Of a stretch of DNA of 64,000 bases, positions 31,188-40,855 are shown in pieces. Each line of letters starts with the position of its first letter. Positions within the stretch are counted from its first letter, which is position 1. Location of the stretch: NCBI RefSeq assembly GCF_014396385.1, contig NZ_CP060716.1, positions 310,001-374,000 of the forward strand, in the 5' to 3' direction. A program made the translations under genes and the position numbers. Below the pieces are notes generated by a model, which saw nothing but the letters and a program-made list of their open reading frames with translations, made no database searches and was not told the DNA's origin. The DNA comes from Leucobacter denitrificans. GTDB lineage: Bacteria; Actinomycetota; Actinomycetes; Actinomycetales; Microbacteriaceae.

Positions 31188-32510
31188 GTGTCTGAGATCC
31201 CAAGTCCAACTGCGCCTCTAGCGGTGCGTATGCGGCCGAGGTCGTTAGACGAGGTAGTGGGGCAGCAGCACCTGCTGCAGCCTGGCTCCCCGCTTAGAGT
31301 GATTGCCGACGGGGGAGAAGGATCCGCAGTATCAGTTATTCTCTGGGGCCCACCGGGTACCGGCAAGACAACTATCGCCCAAGCAATTGCTCACTCGAGC
31401 GGTCGCAGATTTGTTGAACTCTCAGCGGTCACCGCGGGGATCAAAGATGTGCGCACGGTAATGGAGCGGGCGCTGAACGATCGTGATCTTTACGATATAG
31501 CGACCGTATTATTTCTTGACGAGATCCACCGCTTTACCAAAGCACAGCAAGACGCACTGTTGCCTGGCGTAGAGAACGGCTGGGTCACTCTCATCGCTGC
31601 AACGACTGAGAACCCGTCGTTCTCGGTCATCAGTCCACTGCTTTCGCGTTCACTGCTGTTGACACTTCACCCGCTGAGTGCTGAAGACTTGGCGCAACTC
31701 ATCGTTCGCGCCACGTCCGATGCGCGTGGGCTTGCCGGTGGAGTAGAAGTCGATGACGAGGCTCTCGACGCACTGGTACAGCTTTCTTCCGGTGACGCTC
31801 GTAGAGCGCTCACAGGTCTTGAGGCTGCGGCATCATCAGCGGTTTCAAGTGCTCCTGAAGCTGCAACCGAAAAACCGCGTATTACTGCTGAACTTGTTTC
31901 CGTGGCTGTGAACCGCGCACTTCTTCGCTACGATCGCGACGGCGATCAGCACTATGACGTTGTAAGCGCGTTTATCAAGTCGATGCGGGGCTCTGATCCA
32001 GACGCCGCAATGCACTATCTTGCGCGAATGATTGAGGCTGGCGAAGACCCAAGATTTATCGCCCGAAGGCTTATGGTCCATGCGGCCGAAGACGTAGGTC
32101 TTGCGGATCCGCAAGCGCTAGTACTAGCTGTTGCTGCGGCTCAGGCGACACAACTTATTGGCCTGCCTGAAGCTCGTATTCCACTGGCCGAAGCCACGCT
32201 CTACATAGCGACTGCTCCTAAATCGAATGCTGCGATTACCGCAATCGATGCGGCTATCGCAGATGTCAAAGCGGGTAGATTCGGGCTTGTGCCGAAACAC
32301 CTTCGCGACGCTCACTACGCTGGCGCCAAGAAGCTGGGGCACGGCAAGGGGTATCGTTATCCTCACAGCGACCCGAGAGGTGTCGTGGGGCAGCAGTATC
32401 TTCCTGATGAGCTTGCTGGAGTGCGATACTACGAGCCAACACGCCACGGAAATGAGCGTGAGGTCTCAGATCGGCTGGAGAAGATCCGGCGTATCACGAA
32501 CAGTGAGTAG
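31188..32510 (+). CDS. rarA: Replication-associated recombination protein A (RarA/MgsA)
   Basis: AAA+ ATPase of the clamp-loader group, related to Mgs1/WRNIP1, acting at stalled forks. 440 aa: [20 protein letters not shown], Walker [16 protein letters not shown], Walker [21 protein letters not shown], sensor AATTENPSF, and the C-terminal tetramerisation part ([20 protein letters not shown]). GTG start placed 6 nt after TAACAT. It precedes rpsD and alaS, a common actinobacterial order. Confidence 0.95.
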   Translation: MSEIPSPTAPLAVRMRPRSLDEVVGQQHLLQPGSPLRVIADGGEGSAVSVILWGPPGTGKTTIAQAIAHSSGRRFVELSAVTAGIKDVRTVMERALNDRDLYDIATVLFLDEIHRFTKAQQDALLPGVENGWVTLIAATTENPSFSVISPLLSRSLLLTLHPLSAEDLAQLIVRATSDARGLAGGVEVDDEALDALVQLSSGDARRALTGLEAAASSAVSSAPEAATEKPRITAELVSVAVNRALLRYDRDGDQHYDVVSAFIKSMRGSDPDAAMHYLARMIEAGEDPRFIARRLMVHAAEDVGLADPQALVLAVAAAQATQLIGLPEARIPLAEATLYIATAPKSNAAITAIDAAIADVKAGRFGLVPKHLRDAHYAGAKKLGHGKGYRYPHSDPRGVVGQQYLPDELAGVRYYEPTRHGNEREVSDRLEKIRRITNSE

Positions 32511-32518
32511 TAATCTGC

Positions 32519-32723
32519 TAAACTAGCCGATGGCCACATGGATCTCGATGCTGGCTGCACACGAGATCTTCATGGCAGGCGCCCATTAGCCGGGTTACTG
32601 CAACGGTCGTTCCCTCACCGAAGACGGTTTGTTGCGTCGCGTGCATGCACGAGCGGTAGCTCGAAACATGCGGGCGCAACGTGGCCGAGAGAACATTTTT
32701 ATTGCAAACCCGAAAGGAAACCT
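32519..32723 (+). promoter_or_regulatory. rpsD promoter and long structured 5' leader
   Basis: TAAACT (32519-32524) predicts transcription from about 32530, giving a leader of about 190 nt before rpsD. It contains paired segments: GATCTCG 32541-32547 with CGAGATC 32562-32568, and a longer imperfect fold with arms GTTGCG...CGCAAC around 32630-32680. The leader also holds a short ORF. Ribosomal protein S4 often controls its own mRNA, so an autoregulatory leader is plausible, but no known motif is recognised. Confidence 0.4.
32530..32589 (+). CDS. Possible upstream ORF in the rpsD leader
   Basis: ATG 32530 lies 5 nt after the TAAACT box and encodes 19 residues, MATWISMLAAHEIFMAGAH, stop TAG 32587-32589. 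Its position at the predicted transcript 5' end mirrors the leuA leader peptide. No amino-acid bias linked to a pathway is evident. May be fortuitous. Confidence 0.3.
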   Translation: MATWISMLAAHEIFMAGAH

Positions 32724-33353
32724 GTGTCGACTACGTCACGCACCCGTTCCAAGACGCGTCTGTCGCGCTCACTTGGCATTGCCCTCACCCCGAAGGCAGC
32801 TCGTTACCTTGAGAAGCGCCCATATGGCCCAGGCCAGCACGGTCGCACCAAGCGTAAGAGCGACAGCGACTACGCAGTTCGTCTGCGCGAGAAGCAGCGC
32901 CTACGCGCTCAGTACGGCATTCGCGAGAAGCAGCTCGTTATTGCATTCAACGAGGCTCGTCGCCACGATGGCCTGACGGGTGAGAACCTCGTCGAGCTTC
33001 TTGAGATGCGCCTCGACGCACTCGTGCTCCGTGCAGGGTTCGCTCGCACGACCGCTCAGGCTCGACAGATGGTTGTGCACCGCCACATTCTTGTCGACGG
33101 CAAGCTCGTCGACCGTCCTTCATTCCGCGTGAAGCCAGGTCAGCTCATCCACGTGAAGCCTCGCTCAGAAGCAATGGAGCCTTTCCAGGTTGCTGCTGCG
33201 GGTGGACACGCAGAGGTTCTTCCTCCGGTTCCGGGTTACCTCGAAGTTGAGCTTGACAAGCTCCAGGCGCGCCTCGTGCGTCGCCCGAAGCGCGCAGAGG
33301 TTCCTGTGACCTGTGAAGTGCAGCTTGTTGTCGAGTTCTACTCGGGCCGCTAA
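32724..33353 (+). CDS. rpsD: 30S ribosomal protein S4
   Basis: Primary 16S rRNA-binding protein and assembly initiator. 209 aa from GTG 32724 (VSTTSRTRSKTRLSRSLGIA), with AAAGGA upstream. RPYGPGQHGRTKRKSDSDYA, the S4 RNA-binding domain (RLDALVLRAGFARTTAQARQ MVVHRHI) and the C-terminal VEFYSGR are diagnostic. The start lacks the four-cysteine N-terminus, so this is a zinc-free form. It stands alone, outside the rpsM-rpsK-rpoA operon, as in some actinobacteria. Confidence 0.96.
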   Translation: MSTTSRTRSKTRLSRSLGIALTPKAARYLEKRPYGPGQHGRTKRKSDSDYAVRLREKQRLRAQYGIREKQLVIAFNEARRHDGLTGENLVELLEMRLDALVLRAGFARTTAQARQMVVHRHILVDGKLVDRPSFRVKPGQLIHVKPRSEAMEPFQVAAAGGHAEVLPPVPGYLEVELDKLQARLVRRPKRAEVPVTCEVQLVVEFYSGR

Positions 33354-33364
33354 GCGGACAGGCT

Positions 33365-33410
33365 TTGAAGGCGCTGGGATCCACCTGGATTCCAGCGCCT
33401 TCAAGCTTTT
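33365..33410 (+). terminator. Terminator after rpsD
   Basis: TTGAAGGCGCTGGGATCC (33365-33382), loop ACCT, GGATTCCAGCGCCTTCAA (33387-33404): an 18-bp stem with one G-U pair, followed by GCTTTT. A classic strong intrinsic terminator. Confidence 0.9.
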
Positions 33411-33498
33411 CAGGCATTGACGACCGGATAAGCTTGACGGGTATTCTTTCGCGGTACCAATTGGGTGCTGCATCGCGATCGCAGAAGGGCAGAATTAC

Positions 33499-33705
33499 AT
33501 GCGAAAGTTTGTGTTGCTTGTATTCGGCGCAGCCATTGGATTTGTGGCAGCTCATTTCGTGAATCAAAGCCCGAGCGGGCGTCAGTTTTTTGAACGCGTG
33601 AACCGCGGTACTGAGGAGCTCTCACAGGCATTCGCGCAGGGATATCGCGCAGCGGAGCAAGATCAGTTTGAGCAGAAGCTCAATGATCTTGGCCCGAAGA
33701 ACTAA
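33499..33705 (+). CDS. Small conserved single-pass membrane protein
   Basis: 68 aa: an N-terminal hydrophobic helix (FVLLVFGAAIGFVAAHFV) followed by a charged helix (FFERVNRGTEELSQAFAQGY). It has proper coding character and sits in the rpsD-alaS gap, where actinobacteria often carry a short protein of this shape. Function unknown. AlaS starts 45 bp later, so the two may be co-transcribed. Confidence 0.75.
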   Translation: MRKFVLLVFGAAIGFVAAHFVNQSPSGRQFFERVNRGTEELSQAFAQGYRAAEQDQFEQKLNDLGPKN

Positions 33706-33749
33706 ACAACTGAGTCAATTTTCCTAGTTGAAGGAACGAATAACCACAC

Positions 33750-36416
33750 ATGCAGACCGCTGAGATTCAACGCCGTTGGCTGAACTTCTTTGAGCAGCGA
33801 GGTCATACTGTTGTCCCGTCGGCTTCCCTGGTCAGTGATGATCCGAGCTTGATGTTCACGGTCGCAGGCATGGTGCCATTCGTTCCGTACCTGTCCGGTC
33901 TCGTTCCCGCGCCGTACCCGCGTGCCACTAGTGTTCAGAAGTGCATTCGCACGAACGACATCGAGGAAGTAGGCAAAACCCCTCGCCACGGCACGTTCTT
34001 CCAAATGTGCGGCAACTTCTCGTTTGGAGACTACTTCAAGGAAGGCGCGATCCGCTTTGCTTGGGAGCTGCTCACCACGAGTGAAGAAGACGGTGGGCTC
34101 GGGTTTGATCCTGCCGATCTCTGGGTCACGGTATACGAGGAAGACGACGAGGCGCTCGCACTGTGGAAACAGTATTCCTCTCTCCCCGAAGAACGTATTC
34201 AGAAGCTCGGCAAAGATACCAATTATTGGTCAACCGGTCAGCCAGGCCCCGCAGGGCCTTGCTCTGAGATATTTTTCGACCTCGGACCTGAGTACGGAAT
34301 TGACGGTGGGCCGGCGACCGATGATGATCGCTATGTCGAGATCTGGAATCTCGTGTTCATGCAGTACCAAATTGCCGATGTAAATTCGAAGACGGACTTC
34401 ACGATTCTTGGTGAGTTGCCGAAGAAGAACATCGACACTGGTATGGGTCTCGAGCGCGTTGCCTTCATTAAGCAGGGCGTTCAGAACATGTACGAAATCG
34501 ATCAGGTGCGACCGGTACTCGATCGTGCAGCCGAGCTCGCCGGAAAGACGTACGGTGAGAACCATGATGACGATGTGCGGCTTCGTGTCATCGCAGACCA
34601 TGTGCGCAGCGGCCTCATGCTCATTGCCGATGGTGTGACACCTTCGAATGAGGGGCGCGGCTACATACTCCGCAGACTACTGCGACGCGTTATCCTATCC
34701 ATGCGGTTGCTTGGGGTTGAGGGGGCAAGTTTCGGCGAACTGTTCCCGGCCTCACGAGACTCGATGCAGTCCGCATACCCAGAAGTAGCGAGTGGCTTCG
34801 ATTTCATTTCACGTGTTGCTTACGCAGAAGAGAAGACCTTCCTGCGCACGCTTGCATCCGGAATTCAGATCCTCGACGGCGCCATCAGTGAGGCGAAGGG
34901 CGGCGCGGGCAGCGTGACGGGCGAGACTGCCTTCCTGCTACACGACACACATGGTTTTCCGATTGAGCTCTCGCTTGAGATCGCAGAAGAAGCGGGCGTT
35001 TCAGTGGATCGCGCAGTCTTCACTCAACTCATGCAAGAGCAGCGAGATCGCGCGAAGGCAGACGCCAAAGCGAAAAAGGGCCAGCGCGCCGATCTTTCGG
35101 TATACAAGGAATTGCGTGGACTCGGCGAAACTCAGTTCGTCGGATATGACGCACTGAACCACGAGAGCCGTGTTCTTGGCATCGTCGTTGAGGGCGCCCC
35201 CACGTCCGAAGCTCGCGAAGGCGAGATTGCTGAGCTTGTGCTTGCCGAAACTTCGCTTTGGGCAGAGTCTGGCGGCCAAGATTCTGATCAGGGCATCATC
35301 GTCGGCGAGGGCTTTGAAGCAGAGGTACTCGACGTGCAGAAGCCGGTTCCCGGTCTCTTCGTGCACACCGTGAAAGTCACGTTCGGCAGTATTGGTATCG
35401 ACGCGAGGGCAGAGACCCGTGTCGATGCTGACTACCGTCGTGGGGCAACCCAGGCGCACTCGGCAACGCACATTGTGCACGCTGCCCTTCGCGATGTACT
35501 TGGGCCGAATGCGCACCAGGCGGGTTCATATAACAAAGCTGGCTACATGCGGCTCGACTTCACCCACTCCGAGGCATTGAGTCAAGCTACAAAGAGCGAG
35601 ATTGAGGAAATCTCAAATCTTGCAGTTCGATCCGACTATGAGGTTGTAACCCGTGAGATGGGTCTCGATGAGGCGAAGTCACTCGGGGCTATGGCGCTCT
35701 TCGGCGAGAAATATGGTGACCGAGTACGAGTTGTTGATATCGGGGGCGCCTGGTCGCGCGAGCTCTGTGCGGGTACTCACGTTTCAAGTTCTGCAGAGGT
35801 CGGAATGATTAACCTCGTTGCGGAGAGCTCGGTTGGCTCGACCAACCGACGTGTTGAGTCTCTTGTCGGTATGGAGGCGTTTCAAAGTTTTGCCGCAGAA
35901 CGCGCGATCGTGCAACAGCTTTCGGGTGGACTTCGCGTGCCGCGGGCCGAAATCGTCGCAAAGGTCGAGGATCTGAGTGCTCAGCTTCGCGCTGCCGAGA
36001 AGAAGATAGCTTCACTCGAGGCTGCGCGGCTTGCAGAGCAAGTGCCGACGCTTTTGCAGTCGGCCGAGCGAGTTGGTGCTGTTCAATTTGTGGCAGCGGA
36101 TCTGGGGAAGGTCGGCTCAGCTGACGATGTTCGCGGTCTTGTCATTCAACTCCGTGAGAAGCTCGGGTCAGAGCCGGGCGTCGTCGTACTCGCGGGAACT
36201 GTCCCAGGAGATGGTGCAGGCAAGCCGCTTGTGGTCGCGGCGACGACGGCCTCGGCCCGTGAACTCGGGATCAAGGCGGGCGACCTTGCGAAGCGAGGCG
36301 CTCAAGCACTCGGCGGTGGCGGCGGCGGAAAGCCGGACCTTGCTCAGGGCGGTGGCACCGATCCGAGCCAAATAAGTGAAGCGTTGACGCAAATTCGCCG
36401 CCTGATCGAGGGATAG
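33750..36416 (+). CDS. alaS: Alanine--tRNA ligase
   Basis: Class II synthetase with editing. 888 aa: catalytic core (MQTAEIQRRWLNFFEQRGHT, TNDIEEVGKTPRHGTFFQMC, GLERVAFIKQGVQNMYEID), the editing domain with zinc ligands HSATHIVHAALRDVLG (HxxxH) and CAGTHVSSS, and a C-terminal C-Ala/DHHA1 domain with a Gly-rich end (ALGGGGGGKPDLAQGGG). All motifs are intact. It begins the alaS-ruvX-mltG-aroE gene run. Confidence 0.97.
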   Translation: MQTAEIQRRWLNFFEQRGHTVVPSASLVSDDPSLMFTVAGMVPFVPYLSGLVPAPYPRATSVQKCIRTNDIEEVGKTPRHGTFFQMCGNFSFGDYFKEGAIRFAWELLTTSEEDGGLGFDPADLWVTVYEEDDEALALWKQYSSLPEERIQKLGKDTNYWSTGQPGPAGPCSEIFFDLGPEYGIDGGPATDDDRYVEIWNLVFMQYQIADVNSKTDFTILGELPKKNIDTGMGLERVAFIKQGVQNMYEIDQVRPVLDRAAELAGKTYGENHDDDVRLRVIADHVRSGLMLIADGVTPSNEGRGYILRRLLRRVILSMRLLGVEGASFGELFPASRDSMQSAYPEVASGFDFISRVAYAEEKTFLRTLASGIQILDGAISEAKGGAGSVTGETAFLLHDTHGFPIELSLEIAEEAGVSVDRAVFTQLMQEQRDRAKADAKAKKGQRADLSVYKELRGLGETQFVGYDALNHESRVLGIVVEGAPTSEAREGEIAELVLAETSLWAESGGQDSDQGIIVGEGFEAEVLDVQKPVPGLFVHTVKVTFGSIGIDARAETRVDADYRRGATQAHSATHIVHAALRDVLGPNAHQAGSYNKAGYMRLDFTHSEALSQATKSEIEEISNLAVRSDYEVVTREMGLDEAKSLGAMALFGEKYGDRVRVVDIGGAWSRELCAGTHVSSSAEVGMINLVAESSVGSTNRRVESLVGMEAFQSFAAERAIVQQLSGGLRVPRAEIVAKVEDLSAQLRAAEKKIASLEAARLAEQVPTLLQSAERVGAVQFVAADLGKVGSADDVRGLVIQLREKLGSEPGVVVLAGTVPGDGAGKPLVVAATTASARELGIKAGDLAKRGAQALGGGGGGKPDLAQGGGTDPSQISEALTQIRRLIEG

Positions 36417-36419
36417 CCT

Positions 36420-36917
36420 GTGCGGGTGGGGGTTCGACTCGGCATCGATGCGGGAAAAGCTCGCATCGGTGTTGCGCGGAGCGATCCACACGGAATGCTT
36501 GCGACCCCAATTGAGACGGTGCGACGAGATTCTGGCGGCGAGGCCGATGTGGCGCGCATTGCTGAGCTTGTTGCTGAATACGAGGCTTTCGAGCTTATTG
36601 TTGGTCTGCCGTTGAACATGCGCGGGGAACGTACGCCGTCAACCGAAGATGCTGCAAACTTTGCTGACCAACTCGCAAGAAAACTCGCAGGCCAAGTTCA
36701 AGTGCGGCTTGTTGATGAGCGACTTTCGACGGTCTCTGCGCAAGGTCAACTACACCAGGTAGGCAAACGTACCAAGGAGAGCAGAAGCGTTATCGACCAG
36801 GCCGCCGCTGTGGTGATCTTGCAACACGCACTCGATATCGAGCGCAATCGGGACGAGCCACCTGGAACACTGGTGGAGGCAACTTTTGACGACGAGAGCA
36901 ATGGGGACTCGAAATGA
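36420..36917 (+). CDS. ruvX: Holliday junction resolvase RuvX (YqgF)
   Basis: RNase H-fold nuclease implicated in pre-16S rRNA 5' maturation and possibly junction resolution. 165 aa. Family motifs: LGIDAGKARIGVARSDPHGM, LIVGLPLNMRGERTPSTEDA, VRLVDERLSTVSAQGQL and VIDQAAAVVILQHALD. The GTG start is 3 nt after alaS; the stop overlaps mltG by 4 bp. Confidence 0.94.
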   Translation: MRVGVRLGIDAGKARIGVARSDPHGMLATPIETVRRDSGGEADVARIAELVAEYEAFELIVGLPLNMRGERTPSTEDAANFADQLARKLAGQVQVRLVDERLSTVSAQGQLHQVGKRTKESRSVIDQAAAVVILQHALDIERNRDEPPGTLVEATFDDESNGDSK

Positions 36918-38023
36918 ATGAAGCGTACGGGGAGGAAACCAGGGTGAAGCGACGAGGTCGTATCGTCATCTCGGCAGTGCTCATCGTGTTACTTCTTGCG
37001 CTCGGTGGTGGAGCGGCGTACGTCTGGACCCAGTTCGGTGACAGAATCTCTCTCGCAATGGGATGGACGACAAATGACTACGAGGGTGAAGGCCACGGCG
37101 AAGTTCTCATCACAATAACCGAGGGAGAAATCGGTTCAGACATCGCTAACGCTCTTGCGGAAGCTGACGTCGTAAAGACCTCCGAGGCATTCTATGAATT
37201 GCTTCTTGCGCAAGATCCGGCAGTCGACTTCCAGGTGGGTACCTATCAGCTGAGAATGCAGATGAGCGCGCAGGCCGCTCTCGATGCACTGCAAAACGAA
37301 GAAAACCGTATGCGGTACACCGTCACAATTCCCGAGGGCACAGCCGCACTCGATGCGCTCGAACTCGCAGCCGGAGTCATGGGTATCCCGTTCGAGGAGT
37401 TCGAACAGGCCGTGCAAGATCCCACGGCGTTTGGTGTGCCCGCAGACTTCCCATCGATCGAAGGTTTCCTCTTCCCAGCTACATACACGTTTGAGCCGGG
37501 CGATACTGCTGAGTCGATCATTCAAACAATGGTGGATCGCATGTGGACCGCGCTGGGAGAGCACGGTGTCTCTCCCGAGCAATCTTGGGAGATCCTCACT
37601 CTCGCTTCGATCGTGCAGCGTGAGGCCGGATCGAATTTCGAAGACTTCCCGAAAGTATCTCGAGTCTTCCTTAACCGCCTCGATATCGACATGCTGCTGC
37701 AATCAGATGCGACGGTCGGGTACGGAACCGGAAACTACGGCACCGTATGGACCAGCGACGAGGAGCGCCAAGATACGTCGAATCCCTACAACACCTATGC
37801 GAATCCGGGGCTCCCAATAGGGCCAATTGGTCTTCCGGGTGATGTAGCGATTGAGGCTGCGATTCATCCCGCTGATGGGCCGTGGCTGTACTTCGTCACC
37901 GTCGATCTCTCAGTGGGCACAACAGAGTTCGCCACGACGCTCGAAGAGCACGAAGCGAACGTGCAAAAGCTCGCGGAATGGTGCACCACGCACCGGGACG
38001 AAGGGGGCACCTACTGTGACTGA
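36914..38023 (+). CDS. mltG: Endolytic peptidoglycan transglycosylase MltG
   Basis: Membrane-anchored lytic transglycosylase that ends glycan strand synthesis. 369 aa: a cytoplasmic N-terminus, one helix (IVISAVLIVLLLALGGGAAY), a LysM-like subdomain, and the YceG catalytic domain with LASIVQREAGSN (catalytic Glu) and NPYNTYANPGLPIGPI. The stop lies 6 codons inside aroE's GTG region (8-bp overlap). Confidence 0.95.
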   Translation: MNEAYGEETRVKRRGRIVISAVLIVLLLALGGGAAYVWTQFGDRISLAMGWTTNDYEGEGHGEVLITITEGEIGSDIANALAEADVVKTSEAFYELLLAQDPAVDFQVGTYQLRMQMSAQAALDALQNEENRMRYTVTIPEGTAALDALELAAGVMGIPFEEFEQAVQDPTAFGVPADFPSIEGFLFPATYTFEPGDTAESIIQTMVDRMWTALGEHGVSPEQSWEILTLASIVQREAGSNFEDFPKVSRVFLNRLDIDMLLQSDATVGYGTGNYGTVWTSDEERQDTSNPYNTYANPGLPIGPIGLPGDVAIEAAIHPADGPWLYFVTVDLSVGTTEFATTLEEHEANVQKLAEWCTTHRDEGGTYCD

Positions 38024-38885
38024 GCGTGGGCTCTCTGACGAGGAGCTTCGTCGCCCAGCTCCCGCGCAACTTGCAGTACTCGGACAACCGATCTCGCACT
38101 CGAAGTCTCCGGTCATACACCGAGCGGCGTATAGCGCACTTGACCTCCCTTGGGAGTATGAGGCCATAGAGTGCGGGGAATCGCACCTGGCTGATTTCCT
38201 ATCTTCCCGCGGCCCAGAATGGCGGGGCTTCTCGCTCACCATGCCGCTCAAAGATGAAGCGCGTCGATTGGCCGCAGTCGTTGATCCTGTGGCGGAGGAG
38301 AGCGGGGTCGTTAATACGCTGCTTAGACTCACTGATCGCGCAGGGAAGCCGCAGTGGGCGGGTTTCAACACGGACGTCGCAGGGCTTGCTGCCGCGATAC
38401 GTCGCGCCGGGCTCGACGCAACGCATACGGTGGTGTTGGGTGCTGGCGCGACGGCAACTTCTGCGGTACTCGCTGCGAGAGACCTCGGCGCGCAATCAGT
38501 AACTGTTTCAGCTCGTCGCACTGAAGCTGCCGATGCTGTCGTACAGCGATTCCCCGACCTTGCCCAGGCAATGCCTCTTGGAAGCATCCCTGATGACGGA
38601 TCGACTCTCGTCATTTCAACGTTGCCGGGACCAGCTGGGGCCAGCGTTCAACTTCCGGCCGAACTGTTTAGTGTGCCACTCTTTGATGTCGCATACGACC
38701 CCTGGCCGTCTCCACTCGCGCAACGGTGGCGCGAAGCTGGTGGTGAGGCCTACGCGGGACTGGAAATGCTAGTCGAGCAGGCTCTCGTGCAGATCCGGAT
38801 CTTTGTACAAGGTGATCCGAACACAGCACTCGAGAACGAGCAAGCCGTGCTCGATGAGATGCGTGCCGTGAGTGTGGGAGGATAG
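38016..38885 (+). CDS. aroE: Shikimate dehydrogenase
   Basis: NADPH-dependent reduction of 3-dehydroshikimate. 289 aa from GTG 38016, with the G-rich AAGGGGGC upstream. [18 protein letters not shown] is the substrate-binding signature, [10 protein letters not shown] holds the catalytic Lys, [20 protein letters not shown] is the Rossmann loop, and [20 protein letters not shown] is the C-terminal block. The frame stays open further upstream inside mltG, but those residues are not AroE-like. Confidence 0.94.
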   Translation: MTERGLSDEELRRPAPAQLAVLGQPISHSKSPVIHRAAYSALDLPWEYEAIECGESHLADFLSSRGPEWRGFSLTMPLKDEARRLAAVVDPVAEESGVVNTLLRLTDRAGKPQWAGFNTDVAGLAAAIRRAGLDATHTVVLGAGATATSAVLAARDLGAQSVTVSARRTEAADAVVQRFPDLAQAMPLGSIPDDGSTLVISTLPGPAGASVQLPAELFSVPLFDVAYDPWPSPLAQRWREAGGEAYAGLEMLVEQALVQIRIFVQGDPNTALENEQAVLDEMRAVSVGG

Positions 38886-38890
38886 AGCTT

Positions 38891-40086
38891 ATGCTTCGTT
38901 GGCTTACTGCCGGGGAATCCCACGGCCCAGAACTTATTGCTGTCATAGAGGGCATGCCTGCCGGTGTGCCCGTCTCTCTTGATGGGATCAGAGAAGATCT
39001 CGCGCGTCGCAAGCTCGGTTACGGGCGTGGATCGCGCATGAAGTTTGAACAAGACGAACTGAACATCTCTGGCGGCGTCGTCCAGGGTGTTTCGATCGGC
39101 GGCCCGATCGCAATTCGCATCGGCAACACGGAATGGCCCAAGTGGCAAGAGGTGATGAGCGCCGAAAAGACTGATCTGACAGAGAAGTCTCGAGGTCGCG
39201 GAGCAGCGCTTACCCGCCCGCGTCCGGGCCACGCAGACCTGGTCGGAATGCAGAAGTACGGCTTTGGCGAGGCGCGCCCGGTGCTTGAGCGCGCAAGTGC
39301 CCGAGAGACCGCGGCACGCGTTGCGCTCGGTGCAGTAGCTCGCGCGTTCCTCGCAGAGCTCGGAATTGAGCTCGTGAGCCACACTGTTTCGCTCGGTGAG
39401 ATTGAGACGCCCGAGGGCACAGTATTGCCGCGACCTGAAGACGTGGCCAAGCTCGATGCAGATCCACTGCGATGCTTCGATGAGCAGACGAGCGCTCGCA
39501 TGGTTGCTGAGGTCGACGACACCAAGAAGTCTGGCGACACCATCGGGGGAATTGTAGAGGTACTCGCGTATGGCCTGCCCCAGGGCTCGGATCGTACGTT
39601 CACTGGGATCGAAGGCTCGATTCACGTCTAGCTGGCGCACTCATGGGCATCCAGGCAATTAAGGCCGTTGAAGTTGGAGATGGCTTTGAGACGACGCGTC
39701 GCCGCGGTTCGGTGGCGCACGACGAACTGCACATTCGCGATGGTCAGATTGCCCGCGATACGGGTCGCGCGGGTGGTATCGAGGGAGGCATGAGTACCGG
39801 TCAGGTGCTTCGTGTCCGTGCAGGTATGAAGCCAATTGCGACGGTGCCTCACGCCCTTCCGACGATTGATGTCGCAACTGGAGAAGAAGCAAAGGCGCAC
39901 CACCAGCGCAGCGATGTCTCGGCTGTTCCAGCTGCCGGCGTTGTTGCAGAGGCAATGGTCGCACTCGTACTTGCTGAGGCTGTCGTGGAAAAGTTCGGGG
40001 GAGACAGCCTTGCCGAAACGCAGCGCAATCTTCAGGGCTTCCTCAACGCAATTCCTGAGCGGCTCATAACGGCCCAAGAGTCGTGA
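38891..40086 (+). pseudogene. aroC: Chorismate synthase, frameshifted
   Basis: Last enzyme of the shikimate pathway (FMN-dependent). The first frame (ATG 38891) has [39 protein letters not shown] and [20 protein letters not shown], then ends abnormally ([10 protein letters not shown]...) at TAG 39629-39631. The expected [20 protein letters not shown] and [20 protein letters not shown] is recovered if one C is added to the CCCC run at 39578-39581, and the restored frame runs to TGA 40084-40086, about 399 codons. As an essential gene for prototrophy, a sequencing error is the simpler explanation. Confidence 0.92.
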
Positions 40087-40853
40087 TCGCCTCGCGTCGC
40101 GCTGCCCGGCAGGCGGGTCCTCCCGTCACCGCGCCTAAGCCTGCGCCGCCGACGCATCGTGTGCTCCCTGTAGGTGAGGAGTCGCACACGCACAACCCGA
40201 CCGAGGTGGAGGCCTCGAAGAAGGCGAAGCAACGGCGTAAGCGTCGGCGCCGAGGTGCATCGAGAGTGCCCGATCGAGCAATTGTCTTCGTTGGACCGAT
40301 GGCAGCGGGAAAGACGAGCCTTGGGCGGCGGGTTGCGAAAGAGCTTGCGGTGCCGTTTGTTGACAGTGACGTTCTGTTCGTGCGCGAGCACGGTGCCATT
40401 ACAGACTTCTTTGCGGCTCATGGTGAGCCTGAGTTTCGACGCATTGAAGCCGAGATCATTGCGGCTGAACTTGCGAAGCCGGGCACGAAAATTCTTGCGC
40501 TTGGCGGGGGAGCAGTGCTCACTGAGTCGACACGTCAGTTGCTCGCCCAATATCCCACAATTCTGCTTATGACTACGCAAGATGCTGTGCTGCGCACTGC
40601 GAACCTCTCGCGTCGGCCGCTCCTGCGAGATGATCCATCTGCTTGGGGAAGAATTCTTGCGGAACGTAAGCCCCTGTATCTTGAGGTCGCTAACGTCACC
40701 TTCAGAACTGATCGCGCAGGCAAAGAGCAGCTGACGAAGCGTGTTGTTCAGTGGGTCAAAGCTTACGGGCGAAAAGAACGCGCGAATGCGCGACGATCCA
40801 CTACTGAACGTGGGCGCGAGGTTTCAATGGATGAGAAGAAGGAACGGGAGTAA
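40083..40853 (+). CDS. aroK: Shikimate kinase with basic N-terminal extension
   Basis: ATP-dependent phosphorylation of shikimate. 256 aa: Walker [21 protein letters not shown] at residues 71-78, the substrate-binding [11 protein letters not shown], the GGGAV motif ([12 protein letters not shown]), and the lid [12 protein letters not shown]. The kinase is preceded by about 60 residues rich in Pro, Arg and Lys ([13 protein letters not shown]) and followed by a charged tail, so it is longer than usual. GTG 40083 overlaps the aroC stop by 4 bp. The in-frame GTG 40266 would give a normal-length kinase of 195 aa. Confidence 0.9.
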   Translation: MIASRRAARQAGPPVTAPKPAPPTHRVLPVGEESHTHNPTEVEASKKAKQRRKRRRRGASRVPDRAIVFVGPMAAGKTSLGRRVAKELAVPFVDSDVLFVREHGAITDFFAAHGEPEFRRIEAEIIAAELAKPGTKILALGGGAVLTESTRQLLAQYPTILLMTTQDAVLRTANLSRRPLLRDDPSAWGRILAERKPLYLEVANVTFRTDRAGKEQLTKRVVQWVKAYGRKERANARRSTTERGREVSMDEKKERE

Positions 40854-40855
40854 CC

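Noticed and set aside
37851-38015. Upstream extension of the aroE frame inside mltG
   Set aside because: Residues do not match AroE and the mltG frame is conserved; GTG 38016 fits with a ribosome site.
38750-39640. 296-codon open frame antisense to aroE/aroC
   Set aside because: Overlaps two conserved genes and has no recognisable domain.
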